Below, piece after piece: positions 27,554 to 35,545 of a DNA stretch of 64,000 nt. The stretch's first letter is position 1. Every line of letters starts with the position of its first letter. This stretch comes from a bacterium. GTDB taxonomy: Bacteria > Bdellovibrionota > Bdellovibrionia > Bdellovibrionales > Bdellovibrionaceae. The DNA is taken from assembly GCA_019752925.1 (NCBI GenBank), contig JAIELP010000006.1:434001-498000 (forward strand), given 5' to 3'. The position numbers were made by a program, and so were the translations under genes. The notes under the pieces were generated by a model that ran no database searches, was not told where the DNA came from, and worked only from the letters and a program-made list of their open reading frames with translations.

Positions 27554-28869
27554 GTTATAACAGTCCGCTCTTTTTCTTATTAATTCTGTTCTCTATAATA
27601 ATATTTTTAATAAGTCCTCCGCGATTTCGGGTTTGGGTGCTGTTGCTTAGCAGCGCGGTATGGTACTACACATGGAGTCCTTGGTGGTGTGTGCTGCTTT
27701 TCACTTATACAGCGGTGCTATACTTTTTAATTAAATGGACTAAGCGCTATACAGCCTTAATTTTTTTCAATATTGTGCTGTTTGTATTTTTAAAGTCGAT
27801 CAATAGGTTTTTTCCGAATGTCGCCAGCCCTAATGGAATTAGTTTTTACTTTTTCAGTATCTTGGGTCTGTTAATAGATCAAAAGCGTAGCCGAACCGAT
27901 AATTTCAACATCAGGTTTGACTATTTTATGTTGTTTCCGGGCTATTTTGTAACTTTGCTTGCGGGACCTATTATGCGGGCCAAAGTTTTTTTTGAACAAC
28001 TGCAATTTACGCAAAAAGCTTCATTCAATAATATTGTAGATGGCGCTATTGTCTTTTTTGTGGGATTTTTTAAGTTGCAGGTTCTCATCGCGCCGCTAGT
28101 CCAAATAACCACACAACTTTTTGCAAGCTACCGAGCCGATCACTTTTATTTTTGGTTGGCTTGTTTTTTATCTACTTTCAGAGCTTACATTGAATTTTCG
28201 AGCTACTGTGATATGGGCCGCGGCGTAAGCCGTTGTTTCGGTATTAACCTGAATATTAACTTTAAGGCTTTCTACTATGCAAAATCACCTATTGATTTCT
28301 GGAATCGATGGAATATTACAATAGGCGAATGGCTACGTGACTATTTAAGTTTTCCTTTGATGCTCAAGTTTGGTAAACAAATTAATCAGTCAGTTTTAAT
28401 TATTCTCAGCTTTGTGATACTCGGATTATGGCACGGGATCAGTTTGAACTGGGCATTGTTCGGCTTATTTAATGGTATTTTGGTCAGCTGTTTTTATTTT
28501 TTAAGTCGCAGTCTTGCCCAAAAGCCAAAAATGCTTGGCTTGTTCGGGTACATATTAGCTTGGGTCATTTTTTTAGGAAATGGTTTGTTTTCCAAAACAA
28601 ACTTTATACAGCTTTTAAGTCTAAAGCGAAGTCTAGAGCCAGGATTAATGGCGCAATACAGTTTACTGCCTTGGGTGATCTGTTTCTTCATACTTTTGAT
28701 ATTTGAGTTTTTTCAAGAAAAAATGAAAAATGTGGATTTTTACTTAACTTGGCCAAATGCACTGAAATCGTTTGTCGCTATTGTACTACTATCTTTATTT
28801 TTATATCAGATGACCATGCAAATATCAGATGCTCCTAATATATTGCCACCACTTTATTTCAGATTTTGA
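27550..28869 (+). CDS. MBOAT-family membrane O-acyltransferase (DltB/AlgI-like)
   Basis: The 439-residue protein has about ten to twelve membrane helices and the MBOAT core DFWNRWNITIGEWLRDYLSFP followed by LGLWHGISLNW with the invariant His295. The RWH of most DltB/AlgI proteins reads RWN (Asn255), as in some eukaryotic MBOATs. Proteins of this group pass an acyl or D-alanyl group across the membrane onto a polymer. The ATGA overlap with the ligase gene places it in the carrier-ligase pathway. The 3' end overlaps the convergent hydratase gene by 16 bases. Confidence 0.92.
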   Translation: MSYNSPLFFLLILFSIIIFLISPPRFRVWVLLLSSAVWYYTWSPWWCVLLFTYTAVLYFLIKWTKRYTALIFFNIVLFVFLKSINRFFPNVASPNGISFYFFSILGLLIDQKRSRTDNFNIRFDYFMLFPGYFVTLLAGPIMRAKVFFEQLQFTQKASFNNIVDGAIVFFVGFFKLQVLIAPLVQITTQLFASYRADHFYFWLACFLSTFRAYIEFSSYCDMGRGVSRCFGINLNINFKAFYYAKSPIDFWNRWNITIGEWLRDYLSFPLMLKFGKQINQSVLIILSFVILGLWHGISLNWALFGLFNGILVSCFYFLSRSLAQKPKMLGLFGYILAWVIFLGNGLFSKTNFIQLLSLKRSLEPGLMAQYSLLPWVICFFILLIFEFFQEKMKNVDFYLTWPNALKSFVAIVLLSLFLYQMTMQISDAPNILPPLYFRF

Positions 28870-29600
28870 AATTTTTTACTTTTTCTTTTAGCTGCTGAGG
28901 CTTTTGCCCATTTTTTTAAGGTATTTTCTTTAATTGGGTCAGTGTTGTTCAGTATTCTTTTTACTTCAACTAAGGCGTCGTATGAATTTTGTGAAATTAG
29001 CTTTAATACTTCATTTGTTTTTTTATTCAGATTTTTATTTGTCGTAACGTGAGTAGCTAAACCTAACTTGGCAGCTTTAGATGATGTAATCGGTAAGCCC
29101 GTTGTGCCGTAATGCTTAAATGCCTTTGCACCGATTTTTCTGGTCACAATAGGGCTGATTATTCCTGGAATTAGTCCTAACTTAACTTCGGGCATTCTAA
29201 ATACGGTATTAGTCTCGCAAATAACAACATCTGCAGAGCAAGCTAAGCCTACACCGCCGCCAAGAGCTAAGCCTTTAATCTGGGCTACTATTGGGCGTTT
29301 AAAATTTAAAATAGCATTGTACATGCGTACCAGTTTGAGCATGTCTTTGTAGTTTTCATCAGAGCTAAGATTAGCAGCGGCGGCCATCCAATTTAGATCT
29401 GCTCCTGCGCAAAAGTTTTTACCCGATGATTTTAAGCAAACAATTTTAATTTTTTTATTCTTTTGTGCGGCTATAAAAATTTTTTCTAAATCTCTAATAA
29501 GCAATGGGTTTAAAGCATTGTGTTTTTTGGGGTTATTTAAAGTAATATTTAAAATTCCATTTTTATAATTGATTTTTAAAAATTTAAATGAATTCAGCAC
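28854..29600 (-). CDS. Enoyl-CoA hydratase/isomerase family protein, LiuC-like
   Basis: The 248-residue crotonase-fold protein has the oxyanion-hole segments FCAGADLNWM and GLALGGGVGLACSAD, and the PEVKLGLIPGIISP stretch with the catalytic-region Glu. FCAGADLNWM and the later pattern are closest to methylglutaconyl-CoA hydratases. It lies 7 bases downstream of the type III polyketide synthase gene on the same strand; crotonase-fold partners are known for DpgA-type synthases, so it may release or tailor the polyketide. The C-terminus is unusually Lys-rich. Confidence 0.88.
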   Translation of the reverse strand: MLNSFKFLKINYKNGILNITLNNPKKHNALNPLLIRDLEKIFIAAQKNKKIKIVCLKSSGKNFCAGADLNWMAAAANLSSDENYKDMLKLVRMYNAILNFKRPIVAQIKGLALGGGVGLACSADVVICETNTVFRMPEVKLGLIPGIISPIVTRKIGAKAFKHYGTTGLPITSSKAAKLGLATHVTTNKNLNKKTNEVLKLISQNSYDALVEVKRILNNTDPIKENTLKKWAKASAAKRKSKKFQNLK

Positions 29601-29607
29601 TGAAGGT

Positions 29608-30666
29608 TTACCATCTTATTAATGCTGTCTCGATAGTTAGGCCTGGTCCCATAGTTACCATAATGCCATTTTCATTTTTTTTAGCAGACTTTTCAGATAA
29701 TAGTTCTTTGTAGGTGAATAAAAAGCTACCACTTGATACATTTCCATATTTTTTTAATACTGAGCGCGTATGGCGTAAATCAGTAGAGTTTAAGCTTAAT
29801 TGTTTTTCAACTTTATCTAAAATAGCTGTCCCACCGGAATGCAATATCCAATGCTTAATTTCATTTTGAGCAGGTCCGTCTTTTAACAAGTAATCTATGG
29901 CCTTTTGGATATTAGCCCCTAATAAATCAGGCGTTTCTTTACCAATAAAAAATTGATAACGGTTTTGAGCATCATTCCAATCAAAGCGTAAATAGGGTAA
30001 TGTGTTTTTTGCTGTTAAGCTGGTAAATTTAATCAGATGAGGGGCATTGTGTACAGGTGATGTGGCTAAACTTACAACAGCTACAGCAACGCCATCTGCG
30101 AAGAGACTATTTACTAAAGCGCTGTTTTCGGTTTCATCTAGGCAGTATATAGCCGAGCTGATTTCACAACATATAAGTAAAGCATTTTTATCAGGATGAG
30201 CCAGGCACCAATTATTAACGGCTGACAAACCATTTAGGCCAGCACTGCAGCCCATGCCAACAATGTCGGTTTTTTCACAATGAGCATTTAAATTTAAATG
30301 CTCAACCAAAAGGGTACTAAGAGCGGGAACAATAAATCCGGTTGAGGTCACACAGCAAATGTAGTCAATATCACTCAACTTTAGTTTTATATTTTGCAAA
30401 GCTTTTTCAATCGCCTGAGTTGAAAGCTTAATGCTATTTTGTTTAAATTTTTCTAATAAGGCTGAATTTTTTTGTTCACTGATTTGGTCAAAAGCAACCA
30501 AATGCCGTGTTTCGATGTGTTTATTATTGAAAAAGCGCAAAGCTTTTTCATTTTTAATATTCAACAACTGAGCTAATTGTTGCTGAGAGTATTGTTGTTC
30601 AGGAACAGCCGTAGCCACTGACAAAATTTGAGGTTTTAAATAATTTGAATCAGTTGCGCCGGTCAT
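29608..30666 (-). CDS. Type III polyketide synthase (chalcone-synthase fold)
   Basis: Catalytic residues are all present, numbering from the ATG at 30666 (352 aa): Cys140 in GMGCSAGLNGL, His276 in ILHSGG and Asn309 in GNVSSGS. Homologues condense malonyl-CoA units onto a CoA starter to make pyrones, resorcinols or dihydroxyphenylacetyl-CoA. The ATG at 30666 has GAGG 12 bases upstream; an in-frame TTG at 30687 lacks a site. With its hydratase partner it makes a two-gene minus-strand unit lodged between the MBOAT and SGNH genes. Confidence 0.92.
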   Translation of the reverse strand: MTGATDSNYLKPQILSVATAVPEQQYSQQQLAQLLNIKNEKALRFFNNKHIETRHLVAFDQISEQKNSALLEKFKQNSIKLSTQAIEKALQNIKLKLSDIDYICCVTSTGFIVPALSTLLVEHLNLNAHCEKTDIVGMGCSAGLNGLSAVNNWCLAHPDKNALLICCEISSAIYCLDETENSALVNSLFADGVAVAVVSLATSPVHNAPHLIKFTSLTAKNTLPYLRFDWNDAQNRYQFFIGKETPDLLGANIQKAIDYLLKDGPAQNEIKHWILHSGGTAILDKVEKQLSLNSTDLRHTRSVLKKYGNVSSGSFLFTYKELLSEKSAKKNENGIMVTMGPGLTIETALIRW

Positions 30667-30783
30667 ATCTAAAGTGTACCTCAGCAATTGATAATACGAG
30701 CCAATTGCTGCACTGCATTTTTATAAAATTGCACAACAAAAATAATCTTAACAATTCAGAGGCAAAGACTAACACTCAAGAGA

Positions 30784-32499
30784 GTGAAATTTTTTATTTA
30801 TTGTTTATTATTTCTTTTGTTAACCGTTAATTTTTTTGGTTGTGGCAGATATTTAAATAGATCCACTCATGTTTTATTCAGTAAACCTGATTTTATAAGT
30901 GCTAAATCTTTCATTCCTAACGGCATTTCATTCGCACAAGAGTTTATATTTGATCGAACAACATTGGCCAATGATCAACTTAATTTAACAAAATGGGGTG
31001 GATTTAACGAAGTTATCTGGAACACAAAAAGCAATTGGAAAGAAATTGGCCTCAAAGCCCATCTTTACAATTCATATTTATGGCTTTTTGTTATTGTAGA
31101 TGAAACCAAAAGAGTCGGCTTTAGAATTAGCAAGAATCCTCAGTTTGAAAGTGGCTTTTATGAGATGTCAGCGAATAAATTGTTTTTGAAATCTGAAGCC
31201 TTCACCTCAGCACTGGATTTTTCGGCTAAAAATGTAATGGACATCAAATTGATTTACCAAAATGGCCAGCTGGCTTTAATGATAGACGATAAAATTTTTT
31301 TTGAAAAACCAATAGATCTAAAAAATAAATTATTTAGCTTCAGATCATCAAATGTAGGCCAGGTTGTTATAGACGATCTTTATATGTACAATAAAGACGG
31401 CACTCAGTTATTTGAAGATTTTTCGCCAAGATCACAAATAGTTAACGGGTTGTTGGCGTTACTATTTCAAGCAATGTTGGCAGGCACGTTTGTTATTATA
31501 TTAAAACGTACTGAATTTAATTTAAACCAAATATGTGGTTTTGCTCTTGTTTGTACGACTAATTTAGTTTTTTGGGTTTGGCTTGATGAAACTAAGCTTT
31601 CACAACGTTACTACAATGTAACAAGCGATGCTTGGTCCGGTCATCTTAGTGTTAATGCAGATGTAGCTTTGGAAGTGGCCCGCAAGCACGTTTTAAAATC
31701 TATTTACGGTATTGCAATGCAAAAGCAAAATTCATTTATATTGGATTTTAAAGATTACACTTACAGTTTTGTAATACCAGAGAATATTAAGCAAATACCT
31801 GAATTTGCCAAGCTACTTTTTCATTTGAATGGTTTAGAAAGTAATTTATTAGAAACCAGAATGAAATTTATTGAACAAAATACAAAATTAACTTTGCTGA
31901 AGGATTTTTCTGAGCTAGCAGGCAGAGATAATCAATTTCAGAAAATTGTTTTCATGGGTTCATCGCAAACTTATGGAGGAGGGGCAGCTAGCATGGAAAC
32001 AATATTTTCCAGTCAAGTTGTAAACGAGTTAATTAAGTGTTCGAAACGCCCGGTCGCTTCAGTTAATATTTCCTCTCCAGGCGATCGGATTGAATACTTC
32101 TTACGGACATATAAAAAATTAGTACAGTTCTGGAAGCCGACTTTGCTAGTTGTTAGTTTGGGCGCTAACGAGCATGATCCAGATGTGTTTGAAGAAAGCT
32201 TAAAGCAAATAATTAGTTGGAACGCAGAGATCGGGGCCAAGACAGTACTAATTAAAGAATCAAATACATTAGAGATCGGAAAAAATAACTTTGCTTCCCA
32301 GTATGAAGTTTTAGAACGCTTGGGGCGTAAATACAGTTTGCCAGTGTTAAATCTGGATGCTTTTATTAATTCGACAGAAATTTACGACAAAGGAATTTTG
32401 TGGATGGATCAGGCGCACTTCGACCGTGCAGGGCATGATCTAACAGCTGTGTGGCTACTAGCCGAACTGAAAAAATACAAAGTAGCTGGTTGTTGGTAA
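30784..32499 (+). CDS. Membrane SGNH/GDSL hydrolase with N-terminal LamG-like domain
   Basis: The 571-residue protein starts at GTG with a signal sequence ending FFGC (Cys20, possible lipidation). Residues about 50-215 look like a concanavalin/LamG-type beta sandwich, then two hydrophobic helices (about 221-240 and 250-267). The C-terminal half is an SGNH domain: block I FMGSSQTYGGG (Ser393/394), block III SLGANEHDP (Asn462) and block V MDQAHFD (Asp542, His545). SGNH proteins work with MBOATs in DltD, AlgJ/X and PatB systems. It is divergent from the polyketide synthase and ends 10 bases from the convergent acyltransferase. Confidence 0.86.
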   Translation: MKFFIYCLLFLLLTVNFFGCGRYLNRSTHVLFSKPDFISAKSFIPNGISFAQEFIFDRTTLANDQLNLTKWGGFNEVIWNTKSNWKEIGLKAHLYNSYLWLFVIVDETKRVGFRISKNPQFESGFYEMSANKLFLKSEAFTSALDFSAKNVMDIKLIYQNGQLALMIDDKIFFEKPIDLKNKLFSFRSSNVGQVVIDDLYMYNKDGTQLFEDFSPRSQIVNGLLALLFQAMLAGTFVIILKRTEFNLNQICGFALVCTTNLVFWVWLDETKLSQRYYNVTSDAWSGHLSVNADVALEVARKHVLKSIYGIAMQKQNSFILDFKDYTYSFVIPENIKQIPEFAKLLFHLNGLESNLLETRMKFIEQNTKLTLLKDFSELAGRDNQFQKIVFMGSSQTYGGGAASMETIFSSQVVNELIKCSKRPVASVNISSPGDRIEYFLRTYKKLVQFWKPTLLVVSLGANEHDPDVFEESLKQIISWNAEIGAKTVLIKESNTLEIGKNNFASQYEVLERLGRKYSLPVLNLDAFINSTEIYDKGILWMDQAHFDRAGHDLTAVWLLAELKKYKVAGCW

Positions 32500-32509
32500 A
32501 CGCAAATAA

Positions 32510-33457
32510 CTAGAGTTGCAGTCGCTGAGCCCAGCTCTGCATCATTTGCTGCAGTTCTTGTGGCGTTATTTTAAAAGAAGGATAAATACGTAAACTGATG
32601 CTCAGTTTACCGTTCCAGATCACAGCACCGGCGCCTATTGGATGTGAAAGCAGTGGCGGTACGTAAAACTTTAAATTAGAGCTGCTGTCGTCACAGCTCC
32701 ATTCACCTAAATTTGAAAAAGCGCCGATGTAATGATTGTTGTGAAGTTTTTTAAGCGCGAAGAATTCAACAACTTTTTCAGGCACATATTTTCCCAGATG
32801 TTGCCACCACCAGGTGGCCCAGTGTTTTTGTTTTTTTAAAGATTGGGAAATTAGTTGCTGGTGTTGTTGTAAATTCATCTTAGGCGATATTTCCAGTATA
32901 AAATTAGAAACATAGTTGGCTTTGTGGCTATGGTTATTAATATCCATTCCTAAATCGGCCCGCATATTTACTGGCATCCACCAAGCTCTTAAACCTTTTT
33001 TCCACTTGTAAGTTTGTTCGAGCTCTTTATTGAGAGTGTAAAAAAGTAAAGTATTTAACGAAACTCCGAAATTACGTGCCATTGCTTTAAGTGTTTCTGT
33101 TTGGGTAATACTCAGTGTATGGCTTTCAGTCAAAGTACTACCGGAACTGGCTTTATGAAACTCAAAAGGCCAAATATTTTTAGTGCGGTTTTTAGTCCAT
33201 TCTAAAAATGCGATACAATTAAGAAAGTAATTAAATTTTTTGAGTTTATGTATCTTCGCGGGCGGGGCTAAATTTTTAATTTGCCAATTGTAGTGCTCAG
33301 CTAGTGTAAATAGAGCCCCAGCACCGTCAACTTTTTCATGTGGCATATTAACTTGTTTTTTTTGGTTGTTAGATTCAATTTCAAAAAGGATATCAGCACA
33401 TTCGTTGTTACGGCGGTAAATTTCAAACCACAGGCCGACATAGTCGCGCTTATTCAT
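32510..33457 (-). CDS. Compact acyltransferase of the CAT/WS-DGAT/condensation fold
   Basis: The 315-residue protein has one HxxxDG active-site motif (HEKVDG, His40 to Gly45), and further on WWMPVNMRADLG and a SNLGEW segment that recall the wax ester synthase and condensation families. It is much shorter than WS/DGAT proteins (about 450) because the part before the motif is reduced. It should transfer an acyl group from CoA or a carrier to an alcohol or amine. The gene overlaps the upstream lipoprotein gene by 8 bases, which in turn overlaps the sigma factor gene. Confidence 0.75.
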   Translation of the reverse strand: MNKRDYVGLWFEIYRRNNECADILFEIESNNQKKQVNMPHEKVDGAGALFTLAEHYNWQIKNLAPPAKIHKLKKFNYFLNCIAFLEWTKNRTKNIWPFEFHKASSGSTLTESHTLSITQTETLKAMARNFGVSLNTLLFYTLNKELEQTYKWKKGLRAWWMPVNMRADLGMDINNHSHKANYVSNFILEISPKMNLQQHQQLISQSLKKQKHWATWWWQHLGKYVPEKVVEFFALKKLHNNHYIGAFSNLGEWSCDDSSSNLKFYVPPLLSHPIGAGAVIWNGKLSISLRIYPSFKITPQELQQMMQSWAQRLQL

Positions 33458-34064
33458 TTTTGCTTTCAGTATTAGAGCAAATAAAATCAGGTATGATTAT
33501 TGTTCGATGCAAGGCCTCACGAGATACCCTAAAAACATTATTACCTATTCGAATACTCAAGTGGTTCAGTGAATCAAATGTAGAGGCCTTGATTTTATGA
33601 TAGGACTCAAAGTTTGTATTAGTTAGTAAAAAAAATGGCGTTTCAAGACTTTGTTCTTCTGAGTTAAAGACAGAAATTTCAGGTTTGCGGGCTAAAAAAT
33701 TTAAGGTTTTGTTTTTTACGAAATGATCTTTTTCTGATTCGCAGGACCATTGTAGCTTCAACCAGTATAAATAGCTAAATTTTTTGCAATAGGATAAATC
33801 AACACCTATAAATATACCAATAATATTGCCGCTTTGGTCTTTTTGAACACAAGCCACTTCGGATTTTCCAATGCCATAGGGTAGGTAATTTGTTTGTTGT
33901 GAATCAGTGTTTTTATATCGAATATCATCAGGTGTATCTTCATAAGGAACTAAAGCTTTTTTGGCATCGCCTCTTAAACGGTTTAAGTCAATTTTGTTGT
34001 TTGTGCTGTGGCCACCGCCACTAGAGCAGCCAACAAGAAATAGTGAAAGTAATAAATATCTCAT
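33450..34064 (-). CDS. Lipoprotein of unknown function
   Basis: The 204-residue product has a lipoprotein signal (LLSLFLVGC, Cys13) followed by a Ser/Gly-rich tether. The mature part has three further cysteines (in EVACVQKD, DLSYCKKF and WSCESEKD) and one near the C-terminus; no family is recognised. The start overlaps the sigma factor stop in an ATGA, so it is translated together with it. Confidence 0.82.
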   Translation of the reverse strand: MRYLLLSLFLVGCSSGGGHSTNNKIDLNRLRGDAKKALVPYEDTPDDIRYKNTDSQQTNYLPYGIGKSEVACVQKDQSGNIIGIFIGVDLSYCKKFSYLYWLKLQWSCESEKDHFVKNKTLNFLARKPEISVFNSEEQSLETPFFLLTNTNFESYHKIKASTFDSLNHLSIRIGNNVFRVSREALHRTIIIPDFICSNTESKNE

Positions 34065-35098
34065 TCGTGCATTCCGCCAGTCATAGCATCTTTAATTTTT
34101 TTCATCAGACGTGCTTCGGTTTGGCGAACGGCTTCGCGAGTTATGCCGTACTTATCGCCGATTTCTTGTAAAGTTAAAGGTTCATCGCTTAATACACGTT
34201 CTTCTAAAAGAATTTTTTCTTTTTCATTCAAACTTGCGCGCAAATCATTAACCGCATTCATGAGTATCGAAAGTTGTTCATCTAGCGCCATTTGTTCGTC
34301 TAAAGGAAGACTTCCATCTTCTTTTTTTAGTAAAGTAGAAAGGGGAGTGCTGCTGTCGTCATCGCCACCGGTAGGCTTGTCGAGGCTTACATCGCGCGAG
34401 CTTAAGCGTTTAGCCATTTCAGTGATTTCATCTTCGGGAATTCCGAGTTTATGCGACAGTTGCGCAATGTTTTCAGGAGAGGACATTTTTTCCAGTTCCT
34501 GCTTTTGACGTTGTAACTGATAAAATAATTTTCTTTGATTGGCAGTTGTTCCAATGCGCACCATTGAAAACTGGCGCATTAAATATTCTTGAATGTATCC
34601 GCGTATCCACCAAACAGCATAGGTAATTAGTCTGTTGCCTTTGTAAGGATTAAATTCTTTCACAGCATGCATAAGGCCCACATTGCCTTCTTGTATTACG
34701 TCAATCAGCTTAGATGAAAACTTAGCGTACTCCGCTGCTATTTTAACCACAAAACGTAAATTTGATTTAACCAATGTCTGCGCTAGTTGGGGATCTTTAG
34801 TTTCGTAATATTTTTTTGCAAGATCCGCTTCTTGCTCTTTTGTTAAAAGAGGGTATTTGCGAATTTCATTTAAATACATTGTAAGCGGATCGGCGGACGT
34901 AGTTAGGCCGCGTTGAATTGAAGGAACTATGGCGACTTCTGCGGAATCGGCTTCAAAATCTTCTTCCGGCTCTGGTTCGATATCCATGGGTTCATCATCC
35001 GAAATAATCTCGGCACTAACTTTACGTACTTCCTTGTCGTCAGTTTTTTTACTCGCCTTTTTGGGAGGAGATTTTTTCTTCGTCTTTTTTAAAGCCAT
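34061..35098 (-). CDS. rpoH: RNA polymerase sigma-70 family factor, RpoH-like
   Basis: The 345-residue protein has a Lys/acidic low-complexity N-terminus (about 1-65), then sigma region 1.2 (DPLTMYLNEIRKYPLLTKEQE), region 2 (LVKSNLRFVVKIAAEYAKF ... IQEGNVGLMHAVKEFNP ... LITYAVWWIRGYIQEYLMR), region 3 and region 4 (LTLQEIGDKYGITREAVRQTE). Region 2 and the overall length fit the heat-shock sigma RpoH group of deltaproteobacteria-like lineages. Its downstream partners are a lipoprotein and an acyltransferase rather than chaperones, so it could have another role in stress or development. Confidence 0.88.
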   Translation of the reverse strand: MALKKTKKKSPPKKASKKTDDKEVRKVSAEIISDDEPMDIEPEPEEDFEADSAEVAIVPSIQRGLTTSADPLTMYLNEIRKYPLLTKEQEADLAKKYYETKDPQLAQTLVKSNLRFVVKIAAEYAKFSSKLIDVIQEGNVGLMHAVKEFNPYKGNRLITYAVWWIRGYIQEYLMRQFSMVRIGTTANQRKLFYQLQRQKQELEKMSSPENIAQLSHKLGIPEDEITEMAKRLSSRDVSLDKPTGGDDDSSTPLSTLLKKEDGSLPLDEQMALDEQLSILMNAVNDLRASLNEKEKILLEERVLSDEPLTLQEIGDKYGITREAVRQTEARLMKKIKDAMTGGMHE

Positions 35099-35120
35099 AA
35101 TGAAGCCTAAATTCTGTAAT

Positions 35121-35426
35121 CTAGAGTATTCGCTTTAGATTTTTTTCGATTGCTTCCTGGATTTTACCCTTAAACAGAGCCAAGGCAAAAGGTACTTCCA
35201 CATTGATGGACACGGTGCTTGATGCACTATCTTTGGCCTTAACTTGAAGCTGGGCTTGAAACTGACTGCCTTTGACATTGCACGTTTGACTAGACTCGTC
35301 GAAAGTACAGGCCACTTTAGGGTCAAATTTCTTAAAATCGTTTTCGCCTGACAGTAAGTTTTTAATCTTAGAGTAGGCAGTTGCTGAATCTAAAGGCGCT
35401 GGTAGTTCAAAATTGAATTTTGGCAT
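35121..35426 (-). CDS. Polyhydroxyalkanoic acid system family protein (PHA_gran_rgn-like)
   Basis: The start at 35426 (MPKFNFELPAPLDSATAY) fits the family's N-terminus better than the longer open frame. The 101-residue protein has the pattern of the PHA_gran_rgn family: an initial helix for SATAYSKIKNLL, beta strands around FQAQLQVKAKD and SINVEVPFALALFKGKIQEAI, and a basic end. Members occur in organisms with or without PHA granules; biochemical function is unknown. It lies 22 bases upstream of the sigma factor gene and may be cotranscribed. Confidence 0.72.
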   Translation of the reverse strand: MPKFNFELPAPLDSATAYSKIKNLLSGENDFKKFDPKVACTFDESSQTCNVKGSQFQAQLQVKAKDSASSTVSINVEVPFALALFKGKIQEAIEKNLKRIL

Positions 35427-35490
35427 ATGCAAAGATGATATTCCGACAACGAGTTTTCGTCTACGAAAAGTATTCAATCTGCTTATGGAC

Positions 35491-35510
35491 CCCATCAAAA
35501 GATGGGTTTT
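35491..35510 (+). repeat. Hairpin with T run in the aspS leader
   Basis: CCCATC (35491-35496), loop AAAA, GATGGG (35501-35506), then TTTT. It lies 35 bases before the aspS start and could be a weak terminator/attenuator or the end of a short upstream transcript. Confidence 0.45.
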
Positions 35511-35545
35511 GACTGGGCTTTATTATTTATGCAATTCTAACTGCT

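Noticed and set aside
34143-34508. 121-codon plus-strand frame, Ser-rich
   Set aside because: Antisense to the RpoH-like gene, whose sigma regions prove the coding strand.
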